From: Lytechinus variegatus
Taxonomy: Eukaryota; Echinodermata; Echinoidea; Temnopleuroida; Toxopneustidae
Assembly (NCBI RefSeq): GCF_018143015.1
Contig: NC_054744.1
Span: forward strand, 2,563,059-2,627,058
DNA length: 64,000 bases
Direction of reading: 5' to 3'
Numbering within the stretch: position 1 is the stretch's first letter; each line of letters starts with the position of its first letter. This document shows positions 10,320-34,700 of the stretch, piece by piece. Under the pieces are notes generated by a model. The model was given only the letters and a program-made list of their open reading frames with translations. It was not told the DNA's origin and searched no databases. Both the position numbers and the translations under genes were made by a program.

Positions 10320-11215
10320 CCCCCCCCCAACTCTCTCTCTCTAGTTATCTATCTATCTATCCGACTCGATTATATAAGAGAAGAATTTACTAATCAAAAT
10401 ATTATGAGCAAAAAGCACGAGCTGATATTTTTTATGAATATTCAAAACTGATAGAGAGACGCAATCGAATTATTCGATTGCGACAAAATTGATGATCTGA
10501 GAATTTATTGTTTTTAGGAATTCATTAAAAGCATAAAGTTGATCAGCATTAAAATATGGCAGGCGCAACGCATGAGCTAAAGCTTTATAGGCATACACCA
10601 TTAAAAAATTTTAAGTATTTTTGGTAATCATGAAAAAAATTGATATTTCATGAAAGAAAGCTCAAATCCCGAGGAGGAATATTCTTATGAATTGACTTTA
10701 AAAAAAACTGTGGTAAGCCCCATTTAATATTTGATTATAAGTCGAATAAAACAGTAAAAGCTGACAAACGTTCGCGTGATATTTGGCAACCTCCCCCCCC
10801 CAAAAAAAAATAAATAAATAAAAAATAAAAAAAAGTTTTTAACTATAATAATGATCGAAGGTAATTTTGTCTCGCGTAGAACTGGACAAATGAAAAAAAG
10901 ATTGTCACTAAAAAAATGAAGGTAATTTTGACCCACGTAAAATTTGGCGAGCCCCCCCCCAAAAAAAAAGGAAAAAAGGTTTTAACAAGCAAAAAAAGGC
11001 TAAAAAGGAGAAAGAAGAGACAAGAATAATTATGAACGAAATATCCCCATTACAAATAATGCTGTGATCATCATAAGGGAGGGGTCGCATAACTAATATG
11101 AACAACGTATAATTCCAAAATATTTACTACAAATCTCAATAGGGGGATCGGGCAGAAATGCTCACCCCCACCCCCACCCCCCCCCCCCCCCGATCCGCCA
11201 CTGATTCCAATCAAT
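10320..11215. repeat. Intergenic block of C/G-run repeats
   Basis: It contains several homopolymer C runs (10316-10328, 10792-10801, 10953-10961, 11170-11191), each adjoining degraded repeat phrases such as GGTAATTTTGACCCACGTAA and a GATCCGCCACTGATTCC end. The last is the CAGTGGCGGATC-type end also seen at 35326. I read this as fragments of short inverted-repeat elements, with no gene. Confidence 0.45.
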
Positions 11216-12394
11216 AATGACATTTATCTGCAATACTGATACTTTGGAATCAAGATACTGAAGATTGATACGCTTTACATAAATTATGAACGTCTGACAA
11301 AAAGATAATCTACCGATCACCTGACCGATCAGCTGACCAGTTCGCGTATCACTTCGGAGTTGATCACTCGTCGCAGCTGTGTGGAACGCTCACCGAAAAT
11401 CAACAAAAAGGGCCTGAAATGTAAGTTTAATGATAATATATTTTAATTTGAACTACTTAATTAATACTTTTAATGTATCCCCACCAAATGAAACTTTGAA
11501 AGTCATATCACGTAACTCCAATTTGTATTAAGGCGTACATTTACCAAAGTCTTGGGTTGGAAATCAGAACAGCATTGTCTAACCCATATTTTTGGGTAAT
11601 GTCGCCTATGAGGTCCATACATGTTAATGTTTGGACCTCATTGGTACTAGGAGTGATTAAACCAAGGCACACAACAAATTTATGCAGCGCGCGCAGTTAT
11701 CTGGGCCTGGCTCGGCCTAATCTCAGCTCACCGTCCTCGGCCTCCGCGCCGCAGCGGAGAGTCTCAGTTTCTGGTCATGCAGGTCGCGCATACGGCAATA
11801 GTGACTCAGACGGTCCAATAATAGAATCATTACTGTCTAACGTTAGATCTACGGTATACCAAGGTAAAGAAGATGTAAAATTCTACTGTGATTTAATTAA
11901 TAACTTTTTATCAAATTCCACTTACCGTATAAAAAAAATGACTTTACTTGGCTGGGCCTGAGTTGAGTTAAATTCGGCTCGTGGTTCGGCTGCTGCGCTG
12001 CTATGCTGCATGCATATATGCGCATGCTCGATTGGGCGTGTGTATCGCAAGCCGTTTAATCCTATTTCTTGATATTTAATGTTGTTTCTGAGCTGAGGCG
12101 TTGTCGGACAAGGGTGGGTCCGTGTGGAGAGTGACCCCCCATTTACCATTGCTTAAATACACAAAACAGTTTCTTGATATTAAGAATTCGATTGTGTCAA
12201 GTTCACCCCAGAACTGTCAATGTTAAATTCTCTTTGTTGGTAGTTGATCATATTTGTTTAGAATGACATTTTTATTTTGTATTTTTTCTTTTCTTTATGA
12301 TTAATACCAAAATCAATTACTGATATATTTATGTTTTTTATGTAATGAAAATTGTATTGTATATCACTGTTATGAATGCAGAAGAAAAAAATAA
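11216..12394. other. Intergenic; a CpG-richer patch at ~11690-11800
   Basis: The segment 11690-11800 is richer in CpG and GC than its surroundings, and an open frame of 134 codons (11557-11961) runs through it. I do not recognise the translation; its composition is not convincing and there is no clear splice context. It could be a fragment of a first exon or of an unrelated repeat. The rest is AT-rich with nothing recognised. Confidence 0.3.
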
Positions 12395-12976
12395 ATCAAA
12401 TCAAACAATGTTGAATTGAATAAATAGAGAAAAATCAAACTAGCATAACGCTAAAAATATCAGCAAAATCGGATGTAAAAATAAGAAAGTTATGACATGT
12501 TAAAGTTTCCCTCATCATTTTTTTTTACAAAACAGTGACATATGCACAATTCAGTCGCATGAAAATGAGACAGTCGATGATGTTCCTCACTCACTATTTC
12601 TTTTGTTCTTTTCATATATCTTTTTTTTACAGATTTGACAAAAAGGACCAACTTCACTGAACCATATATTAAACAATACTAATTCTACATGTTAAGTGAG
12701 GAATAATCGTTTCACTTGACAATGAGTAAAAAATTAGAATATTTCATATTTCACATTATAAAATACAAAAGAAATAGTGAGTGGATGGCGTCATCAGTCT
12801 CCTCATTTGCATACTGGATGTACATAACTGTTTTGTGAAATTAAGCGAAACTTTAAAATGTCATAACTTTCTTATTTTACATCCGATTTTGATGAAGTCT
12901 TCAATGTTATGCTTGTTGGATTTTTTCTTTTTATTCAATTAAACTTTAATTTTGTTGGGGTGGACTTGTCCTTTAA
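12395..12976. mobile_element. Palindromic MITE family A, copy 1
   Basis: The right end is TGTTGGGGTGGACTTGTCCT followed by TTAA. The arms carry matching complements: AAAATCGGATGTAAAAATAA with AAGAAAGTTATGACAT on the left, and ATGTCATAACTTTCTT with ATTTTACATCCGATTTTGAT on the right. About 580 bp, no protein. The same family occurs at 16081, 17498 and 40570. Confidence 0.85.
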
Positions 12977-13130
12977 GCAATATGGTAATTCTTGATATCA
13001 AGAAATTAACAATGATATCAAGAAATTTTCGATTTCTTGAGAAATCGAATTCTTAATATCAAGAAATTGTTTTTAATAAGCAAGAAATCGAATTATTGAT
13101 ATCGTAACCCATGAGAAAAGCCACCCAAAG
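12977..13130. repeat. Cluster of TTCTTGATATCAAGAA palindromes
   Basis: Four or more near-copies of TTCTTGATATCAAGAAAT and ATTTCTTGAGAAATCGAATT occur in about 110 bp. Related phrases lie at 12061-12080 and 12168-12195, on the other side of the MITE at 12395-12976, suggesting that the MITE inserted into this palindromic cluster. Confidence 0.6.
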
Positions 13131-13840
13131 TGGCGTGAACGGGAAATCCCCTTAGTACGTATCTAACTTTATTGAAATCCCCTAATTTGATATCCTAAGT
13201 GGCGTAAACATCGAAATCGATTAATTTGATACATGGGTGTCGATCACGGGGGGGTGGGGGATATATCCCCCCTAAATTTCAAGTGGGGGGATGGCCTGTA
13301 CTATCATCCCCCCTCCCCAATAATTTAGGGTAGAAAATTATAATAATGATGATGAAAAAAATGAAAAGTTTGATCATGAAAATTATAGTGATGATTATAG
13401 TTACTATCAATCAGTTTGTTCCCTCGCAATTTGTGTATATTGTTATTAAATAAAAACATCCTTTTTCAGGACTATTAAACAGATGGGTGGAGGTTCAAGA
13501 TGAAAAAGAATGAAATGTTTATGTATATGATATTTTCATCACACATGACATAAAAGGACCCCAACGAAAAACAACTTTTGTTGATAGGGTGTTCCATCCC
13601 ACCAGTGGTGAATAAATTAATTTCAATAAATCAATTAATTCAAAAGGGTGGAAAAATAAACGGGAGTAAAAGGGTGGCAAAATAAATCGTCTAAGGAATG
13701 ACGGTAAGTCAGATGGCGCACGAGAAGCCACACAGTTTGTAATTTGTGCTAGTCTTAATTGGGCCGAATCTGCATTTTATCATCATGCATTAAGAAGAAA
13801 AATGATATTGCCAGTCGGGTTAGATTTAAGAGAGAAGTTG
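13131..13840. other. Intergenic, low-complexity; nothing recognised
   Basis: Holds a GTCGATCACGGGGGGGTGGG block with matched CCCCCC partner (about 13225-13330), which looks like a small inverted-repeat element related to that at 13841. Otherwise AT-rich without gene signals. Confidence 0.35.
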
Positions 13841-14574
13841 TATACACAGAGGCGTCGATCCTGGGGGGGGGGGGGGCAGGGGGGTGATTGCCCTACCAAT
13901 AAAAATATTGGGGGCAAACATATAGTTTTGCCCCCCCCCCACCATAATTCCGCATATGCAACTAAAAAATAAAATAAGATTGTAATGCTACACTGAAATC
14001 AGCAAGCGAGATTGAGATACCAACTTGATTTTGATTCAAAATCGTGCTCAAAATGTGTGCTTTTCAGATAGGAATATAAAAATTTTCAGCTCGCGCTTCG
14101 CGCTCACATCATTTCTTTACCCAAAACCCATACTTTTCATGATTAAATAGGCAAATAGAATGTCCCGTTTTCAGTTCTAAACCTCATAAGAACTCCCTCT
14201 TCCATTTGCAATAATCTTTTGTTGGATCTTGTTCTTTATTAAAAGCGTCCATTAAACTGTCTTATTTTCCAGATCGAAATATCAAAATTTTCAGCTCGCG
14301 CTTTGCGCTCGCATCTATTGCTCTTCTAGATACCAATCTTAATCATTGGTACCAAAAAATGTTTAAAATATCAAGCTTTCAGGTCAGAATATAAAGATAT
14401 TTCAGCTTGCTCTCTAGTGAGATATATGTATTTATCCTCCTCATGAGTTAGTACTATACTAACAAACCTAATGAGGTACATTTTTCCTGTTTTCATGTCA
14501 TACCAAAAAATTTCAGCTCGAGCTTCGCGCTCGCATTGTTGGTGAGGGTGAGATATATGTTGTTTTTTTTTCAT

Positions 14575-14636
<62 letters not shown>

Positions 14637-14781
14637 CCTATGTGTGGGGGTGTAGGGGTGTGCACGGGTGAGTTTGTTCGTTTTGTGTGATCGAGCGCCT
14701 TTGGAGCACCTTTGGAACGTTGATTCATGATTTTGCCCCCCCCCCCCCATCTGAAAAATGGATCGACGCCCCTGTGTATAC
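13841..14781. mobile_element. Inverted-repeat element with GGCGTCGATCC ends
   Basis: The left end is GTATACACAGAGGCGTCGAT then CCTGGGGG; the right end is its complement, GGATCGACGCCCCTGTGTAT then AC. About 940 bp. Internally there are four GCTCGCGCTTCGCGCTCGCA-like phrases (near 14088, 14293, 14403 degraded, 14515), each following TTTCAG. A perfect dinucleotide tract (TA)n lies at about 14578-14633. No transposase. Confidence 0.65.
14578..14633. repeat. (TA)n microsatellite
   Basis: About 28 uninterrupted TA units inside the element at 13841-14781. The minus-strand open frames giving alternating Tyr-Ile are artefacts. Confidence 0.97.
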
Positions 14782-14924
14782 ATCATGCTCAATAAACAGA
14801 TCACTATGTACATGTTTCCGTGCTTCGCGGGTATTGTAAAGGAAAAATTCCTCTCCGTGCATTATCTCTTTCCCATTTTGAGCTTTTTTCGAGTGGCTAA
14901 TCTAAGAAAACTGAAATGAATATA

Positions 14925-15909
14925 CAGTGCGTATCAAAAAAAGTTTACACTTTGAAAAAGTCCTGGGAATTAAGAAATACACAACACGTGGGTAATTTTT
15001 TTACATATAATCTTCAGTTGGGTCTCATCTATCCAATGAAAGTAAAAGTTTTGTCAGAATGTTACACTTGAGTGAGCACTGTCCATTTCTGTAAAGCTCG
15101 CAGAAATCTGTTTGCGCAGAAATGCTCGTTTTCATGCTGTGTCAAGTCGAAAGGACGAAATCAAACTGACACTACGAAAGATTTATCATACATTTTCCTT
15201 GCACTTTTAGGCAATTGGAATAAAACGGATACATTCAAGCATTTTGTGACAATTTTGCCACCCAAATTGAAATTTCAACACTCAATAAGCACAACCTTTA
15301 CCCTATTTGTGCCAGCTGGATCTGAGGACATAACTGAATCCGAACAAAAGTTTATATCAAACATCTCCAGCATTTTTTCACTAAGTTTTTGTCATTGAAA
15401 GTTGGTTTACATTTCATTTTTCATTTAATACTTGTTTATCCACACTTTTCCCAAGCTAAGCAATGATTAACAAAATGAAAATCAAGCTTAAGCCATTCCA
15501 TGTAAGTCACAGCTCAGTGTAAAGCAAATATCGTCACGATGGCCTCGGTGTGTTGGGGGGTGGGGTGGGGCAAAATGCACTCTTCGAAGTGTTTTGGGCA
15601 AGGAAACAAGTCAAACAATGTAGAAGATATCTTAAAATCAATTTTACTAGCTAAATTTCATGTGTTCTTCATGATTAAGGGCTACTTTTATTCGCATAAC
15701 TATTTCAAATTTCTGCGCAAATCATTTTTCACTAACTTTTCAAAAGTGAGTGGTGCTCACTCAAGCGGAAATATTTTTCGACAGTTATATCGTCATTTGC
15801 TTTAATGGACCTGTACCAATGTTAAAATGTGGAACAATCTTCAGAATATAACAAATGTATAATTTTACAGGATTTTTTCAAAGTGTAAACTTTTTTTTGA
15901 TACGCACTG
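14925..15909. mobile_element. Tc1/mariner-like non-autonomous element, ~38-bp TIRs, TA target site
   Basis: The left terminus is CAGTGCGTATCAAAAAAAGT then TTACACTTTGAAAAA; the right terminus is its near-perfect complement ending ACGCACTG. Each is flanked by TA (14923-14924 and 15910-15911), the Tc1/mariner target duplication. The 985-bp interior has open frames (15072-15398 and 15539-15805), but neither shows a DDE/D transposase motif, so I read it as a non-autonomous derivative. Motifs TGAGTGAGCACT and its complement form sub-terminal repeats. Confidence 0.85.
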
Positions 15910-16080
15910 TAGAGCAGGTTTAAGAGAAATTTTGAAATTTCTGATCTTCAACGCTAGTCACGGGAAGGAATTAATATCTTCTCTCTGCATGCTATATCAT
16001 CGACCACGTTTTGCTGTCTTTTCAATGTAAATTTTTGTTATCAAATACCATTAATGAATGCCATTTTCTGTTCCCTTTTT

Positions 16081-16635
16081 TTAAAGGACAAGTCCACCCC
16101 AACAAAATTGATTTGAATAAAAGGAGAAAAATTCAACAAGCACAACTTATATACACTGAAAGAAAATTTCATCAAAATCGGATGTAAAATAAGAAAGTTA
16201 TGGCATTTTAAAGTTTCGCTTCATTTCACAAAACAGTTACATGCACATCTCGGTCGGTATGCAAATGAAAAACTGATGACATCACTCACTATTTCTTTAG
16301 TATTTTATTATATGAAATAATAAGTATTCTTATTTTCTCGTCATTGTCATGTGAAATGAAGTTTCATTTCTCCCTAAACAGTCAAGTGGAATTCCATTAT
16401 TTTAACATTTTGTGCTTCAGGCAAGGAGGTCCTAATCGTCAAATTCGTAAAAATTTAAATATTGTATAATTCAAACAATAAAAAACAAAATAATCAGTGA
16501 GTGAGTGACATCATCGACTCTCTCATTTGGATGTATACTGGCTCGTTCATATAACTATTTTGTTAAAAAGAAGCGAAAATTTGAAATGTCATAACTTTCT
16601 TATCCCATTTTGATGAAATTTTCAGCGTTGTGCTG
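16081..16635. mobile_element. Palindromic MITE family A, copy 2 (right tip missing)
   Basis: It starts TTAAAGGACAAGTCCACCCC, then AACAAAATTGATTTGAATAA. The central segment has GACATCACTCACTATTTCTT and its mirrored complement. The right arm reads to GATGAAATTTTCAGCGTTGT and then leaves the family, so the last ~50 bp are missing. No coding capacity. Confidence 0.82.
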
Positions 16636-16854
16636 CATACAGACAGATAATTTCATTGGAAAGTTCTAAAAATGCTGCTCACCAAAAGTCCACATAAATG
16701 ACTTCTCCTGCTTCCTTGTAGTAAGATCAAGGTCTAGAGTTTAGTCTTATTGATCAAGATCATCACAAATTATGTAGAAAACAGGATCATTACAGAGAGC
16801 TTGTTGAGAGCTTGTCAGAGCTTGTCAGAAAATTACGCAAATCGTATATATAAC

Positions 16855-17110
16855 ACGTAGTGTTTACCTTTATGGGGCAAAAAGTACATACTTTAGAAAA
16901 CATTTTGGTCTTATTTTTTTACCCCCCTGCAAATTTGACCCAAAACACGTAGCTTTCCTGACAAAAATAGATACCTTTTTTTTCACTATTTGACACCCGT
17001 ATTTCGTTACGTACGTAACGTGCCCTATCTTAAAAAGACACCTTTTTACGTGTTTTTTTTTTTTTGGTCGCTCTTGGTATCCACTCGTCAATGTAAGTGT
17101 CCCCTCGGGA
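16855..17110. mobile_element. Truncated second copy of the GACGAGTGGATACCA element
   Basis: The right terminus reads GGTATCCACTCGTCAATGTA then AGTGTCCCC, matching the termini at 8822 and 9381. Inside it CTATCTTAAAAAGACACC and GTTACGTACGTAACGTGCCC parallel AACGTGATAAGGG and CACGTTACCTACGTAACGTG of the longer copy. The left terminus is missing. Confidence 0.7.
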
Positions 17111-17497
17111 CATTTTCCAATTTTGGGGCGTTCATAATTTATTTCGAAAACAATATTTTTGTGTAACAGCAAGTCAATTGAATTCGATTTGATAAGGGTA
17201 TTAGCAGTGGCATATAGCGGGGGAGTGGGGGCAGGGGGTCACGTGCCCTGGGCGCCACTCTCAGAGGAAAGGGGGCGCAAATACTTAAAGAAAAGGAAAA
17301 ATTGAAAATAAAAGGCAAATAAAAAACAAAGGCACAGAAAAGGAATACCACTGAAGGTGATCAATACCCCCCATAGGGGAACCGGGACCTCGCAGGCGCG
17401 AGCGGTTAACCAGTGGATTTCGGGGGGGAACTGAAGTCCCCCTCCCCCCAAAAAAGTCACTCAAGCCCCCAAACAAATTTTGACTCTCATAATAATG
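17111..17497. other. Intergenic; C/G-rich fragment, nothing recognised
   Basis: Contains AGTGGCATATAGCGGGGGAG and GGGGGCGCAAATACTT with a mirrored CCCCCTCCCCCC at 17439-17450. It looks like debris of a short repeat. The minus-strand open frames across it are hydrophobic and low-complexity, with no gene support. Confidence 0.3.
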
Positions 17498-17889
17498 TTG
17501 ATTTGGACCAACAGAGAAAAACCAGACAAGCATAATGTCGAAAATTTCTTTAAAATAGGATGTATAAAATAAGTTATAATATTTCAAAGTTTCGTTTATT
17601 TTTCACTAACGGTTAAATGCACAATATTTAGTCACATGTTAATGAGAGTATCGATGATGTCCTTCACTCACTATTTCTTTTCTTCCCTTGATTGTTTGAA
17701 TTTTGCAATATTTCAAATTTTACAGATTTAGCAATCGGATCAACTGCTGCTTGACTGATCCATAAAATGTTAAACAATATGTTTAGGGAGAAATAAAACT
17801 TTGTTTCACAAGACAATGAGGAAAAAATTAGAATATTTCATTTATAATAAAATACTAAAGAAATAGTGAGTGAGTGATATCGTCAGTTC

Positions 17890-18545
17890 CTACCTCACCT
17901 TCTTCTTCTTCTTCTTCCTCCGCTTTTATCGGAGATCAGCATCAAAATGCAGTATGTCGTAATCCATCCATCCAGTACATTGCATTTGAAGATTAAATTA
18001 CATAATCAATTCATTGAGGACAGGAAAGAGATACGTTTCATATGAATTTTATATAGAAATAGTAGAGTATCTGTTACAAGCTGACAGCAAACTGAAGAAG
18101 GAAGATTAAGAGAGCTTGGTAAGAGGACCACTCTACTATAATGATTGTTCTTGAAGGGGTCATATAGACATACTATTTCATCGTGCATATGCCTTCTTTT
18201 CAGTTTTGCATGAAGGTCTGCCCTGTGAGATAAGAAATAGGTACAGGATCCAACAAAATGATCTGCATCTTCCTCTTCCTTGTTACAAAGCTGGCACGTG
18301 GCTGTATTTGACTTTTTAATAGTTAGAAGTCTTGCCTGAACAGGGTATGTTTGGCACAGCAGTTGGGATCTGATCATTACAGCTTGGCGCAAGAAGTTAG
18401 AACTGCTATTACGTGGATATAGATGATTTGGAGGGGGGATACTGATGCTCCTCCAGAAAGAGAGTGTGGATTTTAACTGAACTGCCTCTGATGTTTTGCA
18501 GACTATGCATACTATTTTCATACCGACGAGATGTGCATGTAATTA
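17890..18545 (-). mobile_element. LINE 3' fragment inserted in the MITE
   Basis: A minus-strand insertion whose 5' side encodes a LINE C-terminal zinc-finger region (18006-18521). Its 3' side ends in a run of GAA triplets (minus strand, about 17900-17920) that may be the target-primed tail. The 5' part of the element is missing, as is usual for LINE copies. Confidence 0.65.
18006..18521 (-). CDS. LINE ORF2 C-terminal zinc-finger fragment
   Basis: The open frame of about 171 codons carries a CX2CX8HX4C motif (CQLCNKEEEDADHFVGSC), which in many LINE ORF2 proteins follows the reverse transcriptase. Upstream it reads LRQAVMIRSQLLCQTYPVQA and then RLLTIKKSNT, the usual lead-in to this finger. There is no reverse transcriptase in front, so it is a 5'-truncated copy. 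It is not a host gene. Its first ATG is not a real start. Confidence 0.7.
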   Translation of the reverse strand: MKIVCIVCKTSEAVQLKSTLSFWRSISIPPPNHLYPRNSSSNFLRQAVMIRSQLLCQTYPVQARLLTIKKSNTATCQLCNKEEEDADHFVGSCTYFLSHRADLHAKLKRRHMHDEIVCLYDPFKNNHYSRVVLLPSSLNLPSSVCCQLVTDTLLFLYKIHMKRISFLSSMN

Positions 18546-18652
18546 TTTTTTCATGACATCCGATTTGGATGAAATTTTTGGTGTTATAATGGTTGAAGTT
18601 TCCTCTTTTTCTTCAAATGAAAGTGTTTGTTGGGATGGACTTGTCCTTTTAA

Positions 18653-19139
18653 CTCGTTATTTGCCTATTATTTTCAAAAGCGCTCTGAATATTGCCGTTC
18701 TTTTTAGGATACAATGTTTATAGCGTTGATGACTCGGTCTGAGGCTAAAGTTACTCATGTAATTCAGAAGTGTATAATTTAGAGAGAAGATGTCGGTAGA
18801 CATCTCGGATGGGAGGGGTGGAAATATCAAGTTTTTCGCCAAATCATAATGAAGAATTTTGCGGGTGAAGCACGCCGAAAAATATTGATAATATTTATTC
18901 ACCACATTCCTTCGTTAGAGGAGAGAGTCAAAGTTTCTGAAATGTCGGAACATCATTATTATAGGCTTATAGAATTAGAATGAGAAACTTGGGGTTTCAG
19001 CTAGCATGTTTCAAGAGTTTTTAGATCGGTATTCTTCATCTTTTTAATCAGTATTTTGTTTGTTGAGTTGAAATAAACAAAACAGTGCAATTAAGTGAAG
19101 ATAGATGGAGGGGGGGGGGGTGTAATCTTCATATGTTAG
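18653..19139. other. Intergenic, nothing recognised
   Basis: Between the MITE and the GOLPH3 promoter region. AT-rich with a G-run (19111-19121). No gene, repeat family or RNA is recognised. Confidence 0.4.
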
Positions 19140-19352
19140 CCCCCATAATTTTATACCAGACACGTTCGCGCACAGACAATGACTGAAGATGGAACGCCAC
19201 CTTGCGTTGAATTTCGATCAGCAATTTGACGTCACTTCTCGCAGACGAAGCCATTTTGGAAAAGCCGACCCATTTCACACATCATAACAAGCAGAATCTA
19301 TAACTTTTCTTCAAAGATAGGCAGAACCTGCTGTAATAATTGATATTCTATC
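19140..19352 (+). promoter_or_regulatory. GOLPH3: Putative GOLPH3 promoter and 5' UTR
   Basis: The segment directly upstream of the start codon is richer in CpG (ACACGTTCGCGCACAGACAA) than its surroundings. It holds a perfect CREB/ATF site TGACGTCA at 19227-19234 and a YY1-like GAAGCCATTTTGGA at 19247-19260, both frequent near start sites of housekeeping genes. No TATA box is evident. The transcription start cannot be fixed; I infer it to be near 19200-19270. Confidence 0.5.
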
Positions 19353-31796
<12,444 letters not shown>

Positions 31797-34700
31797 TTCC
31801 TCTTCTGAGGTGCCTTCACCATGAACTACTTGTATTAGCTGAAGTGAAAGACCTACTTCCTGTAACACAATTCAAACTGAAAGTCTATATTCAATGTCTC
31901 AGCCTTCCTTGATAGAAGCCCTCTGAGCTGGAAGTAATGAATCCCTTTGTCATTGACATACACCTCTCGCTTAACAGACAGGGACATCATCATGTTTTGG
32001 GGCGAAAAGGCAAAGCTGAAGTGACAAAGCTTCTACTGTCTGTAACACCATCAAGCAAGAATGGCTACCTCCGAACTGAAAGTCTCTCAACCTTTATTGA
32101 TCAACGCCCTTTTAGAGCGTTAGGGGATGGATCTCTTTGCCATTCACACATAAGCAGACAGGGGCACCTCAATATGTTTATGCTGCTTTGGGGGAGAAGA
32201 CTGGAATCTTGATACTGTAATCCTATTTTACTTTATACTATTTTTTTTTTTAGTGAATGCATGCATTCCAGGAAAATCTCAGCTCTGCATTTTACCCCTC
32301 CTCATCCATTGGAGAGCTGTGTTGTAGTGATGTCCAAACAACTTCCATTCTTTGGTCAGGTGTCCTGTTTGGAGCCAAGTATTGTCTGCAAAATGTTCAC
32401 ATAGGATGCCTGTTGAGATTAAATGTTGCATGGGAATCAAATCAAAATTATAGAATCAAATTCTAAACCTTACTATTAGAGTGGGGGGAGGGGCAAACCC
32501 TGGCGCATTTTGAAAAATGAAATAATGAACATTTTCTGACTAAAAAAAAAAAAAATTCTTGGGATTTCAGAAGGGTTAGTCAGCTAGTCACACATTGTTC
32601 TGAAAATGGCATACATGCATCCAAATTCTAATGCACTTTTACAAATTTATGATTTTTTAGAAATGAATAATGATACCTTGTAAAGTAAAAATAAACCTCT
32701 AATTCTGGCATTTTATAAATCGCCAGTAAAATGTAAATCAATAAAAGAAGAAGATAAAACCATTGATATGAGACTTGAATGAACCCAAAGTCAGACATCT
32801 GTTCTGTGCATGACCTATTCTGTGTCAGTGTGTGTATAATAAGTACAATGCACACCCAACGAGGCATGGTAGTGCTCAAGCTTTTTGTTCATTCGCAATA
32901 TGGTTTCTTCTTTTTTTGTAGAAGTTTTGAGTTCATATTTTATTTTGCCTTATGGAGACTCTTCGAATGAGCAAAACATGATTTGGTGGTGTAATCAGTA
33001 TTGTCATGAAATGTGTGACATTTAACCCTTTGGATACTGAATGATTTCGTATAATACATGTTTTCCATAGACTCCAGTCCACATTCATGCAGGCGTAGTC
33101 TCCATTGGGTTAACGTGGAAAGGAACTCATCAGTTAGAGTGAAGAAGACCAGATTTCTGTACATACAATATTTTATTCCAATTCTTCTGAAAACAATAAT
33201 ATATATTTGATGAAGGATTGGAGATGAATGTTAGAATATTGCTTTCTTGTGTTGTACAACATAATAACATAGTTTTAACAAATATATGATTTTTTTTTCA
33301 TTTTGTATGAATTTATTTTCTCGTGGAATAGATAAAAGGGGAGTTAAAAGCTGTGTATTTGTATTTCTCACTTGTTTGTTTGACATTTATGTGATATATT
33401 TTGAATATATATGTTTTAGGTCAGATTTATTTTTATAATTGCATCATGTAGAGTACTTGGAATAATCCCTCAGCATTATTTTCGACCCTTTTTTTTGTTG
33501 CTATTTTTAAAGCTTCTTCATTGTTCATTTTCTGTTGGAATCAGTTTCTTTTGTAATTTCTTTCTCGTCCTTAAAATTTTCCCTCCTAAGAATAAGATTG
33601 TGATCTCCGGGTTAAAAAAAAAAAAATGCTGGCAAATGTATGGATATTGAGGGTTGATCCCTCCTTCAGCTGTGCATAATGGTAAATATACATGTATTTC
33701 CATTTTATAGGATGCGCTCGATATGTCATCCCCCAAAACATGTCCAGATTCAGAAACGGTATCTTCATGCCACGTGTCATAATGTTTCAGTCTCCATGCA
33801 ACCCAAGTGACTTTTTAATAGACACCCATCATACATGAGTAGTGGGTTCATAGATATTAATGAGCATGTAGGAAGAAGCAATTGATATCAACCTACTGGT
33901 ATGTACATGCAGGTAGTGCTTTGAGTATTGTAATTCAGTTGTCAGACAGTTGAGGTGACAAATGCTTTGGGATTCATTTCCATCGAGGGTTTAATAGGAT
34001 ATGGTTCAGATATTGGGATGGTTTTGGGGATTAGGTATGATTTCAGTGGTCAGTACAAGATATAAGGCAGGATATAGGCATTAGTCAAGTTTATCAGTCG
34101 AGTGTCTTCCATTACTTATTTCTCCCATCAAGTTCTTGTAAAGTGCTATGTTCCTGGATCTGGATTCAATCTATGCCGGTTTTACAAATGCAACATGTAA
34201 ATGTGATTGAAATCTCTCCCATATACATGTACTTCTACATTCACACCAATGGTATGCCATGGAAATAATGTAATAACTTTGGTTGATTTCGCTGGTGTCA
34301 CTGTGTCATTTTCATTTCACATCAAAGCAACATATATTCCTTGGAGCTTTGGTTGCTCAACCTCTCACAGCCCCCCCCCCCCTCCCCGCACCGCAATACA
34401 CCCTATTCTGTTTTGCTGAAAAACTATCTATATTCCCTACTTTGACAAAAGGAAACAAAACTAAAAGTGCAATTTCCTGTGAAAGAGCAAATTATCTCTT
34501 GTCATTTGCATAGATACCAACGCAGTAGCATCACCAGCCATATTTCATTGCAGGAGTACAGGTTTTCTATTTAATTTGGCATGGAAGAAGAAATTGATTT
34601 GTAAAATACGAAGAAATTAAAAACTTGGTTATTTATCACTTATTTCCTTTTGTCAAAGAAGCCTGTAATTGTTTACCTTCATTTTATTTGTTGCATGAAT

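Larger units (their letters stand above)
17498..18652. mobile_element. Palindromic MITE family A, copy 3, split by a LINE fragment
   Basis: The left part (17498-17890) and right part (about 18546-18652, ending GTTGGGATGGACTTGTCCTT then TTAA) together make a family A copy. The right part resumes at CATGACATCCGATTTGGATG. Between them lies foreign sequence holding a LINE protein fragment, so this is a nested insertion. Confidence 0.75.

Noticed and set aside
11557..11961. 134-codon plus-strand open frame in a CpG-richer patch
   Set aside because: No recognised domain, an unconvincing composition, no splice signals, and the surrounding DNA is repeat debris.
14513..14813. Minus-strand Tyr-Ile repeat proteins
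   Set aside because: Translation of the (TA)n tract.
15072..15805. Possible transposase in the Tc1/mariner-like element
   Set aside because: Neither open frame shows a helix-turn-helix or a DDE/D signature; the element appears non-autonomous.
31937..32212. 91-codon open frame after the GOLPH3 stop
   Set aside because: It lies in the 3' UTR across the diverged duplication and is not conserved between the two copies.
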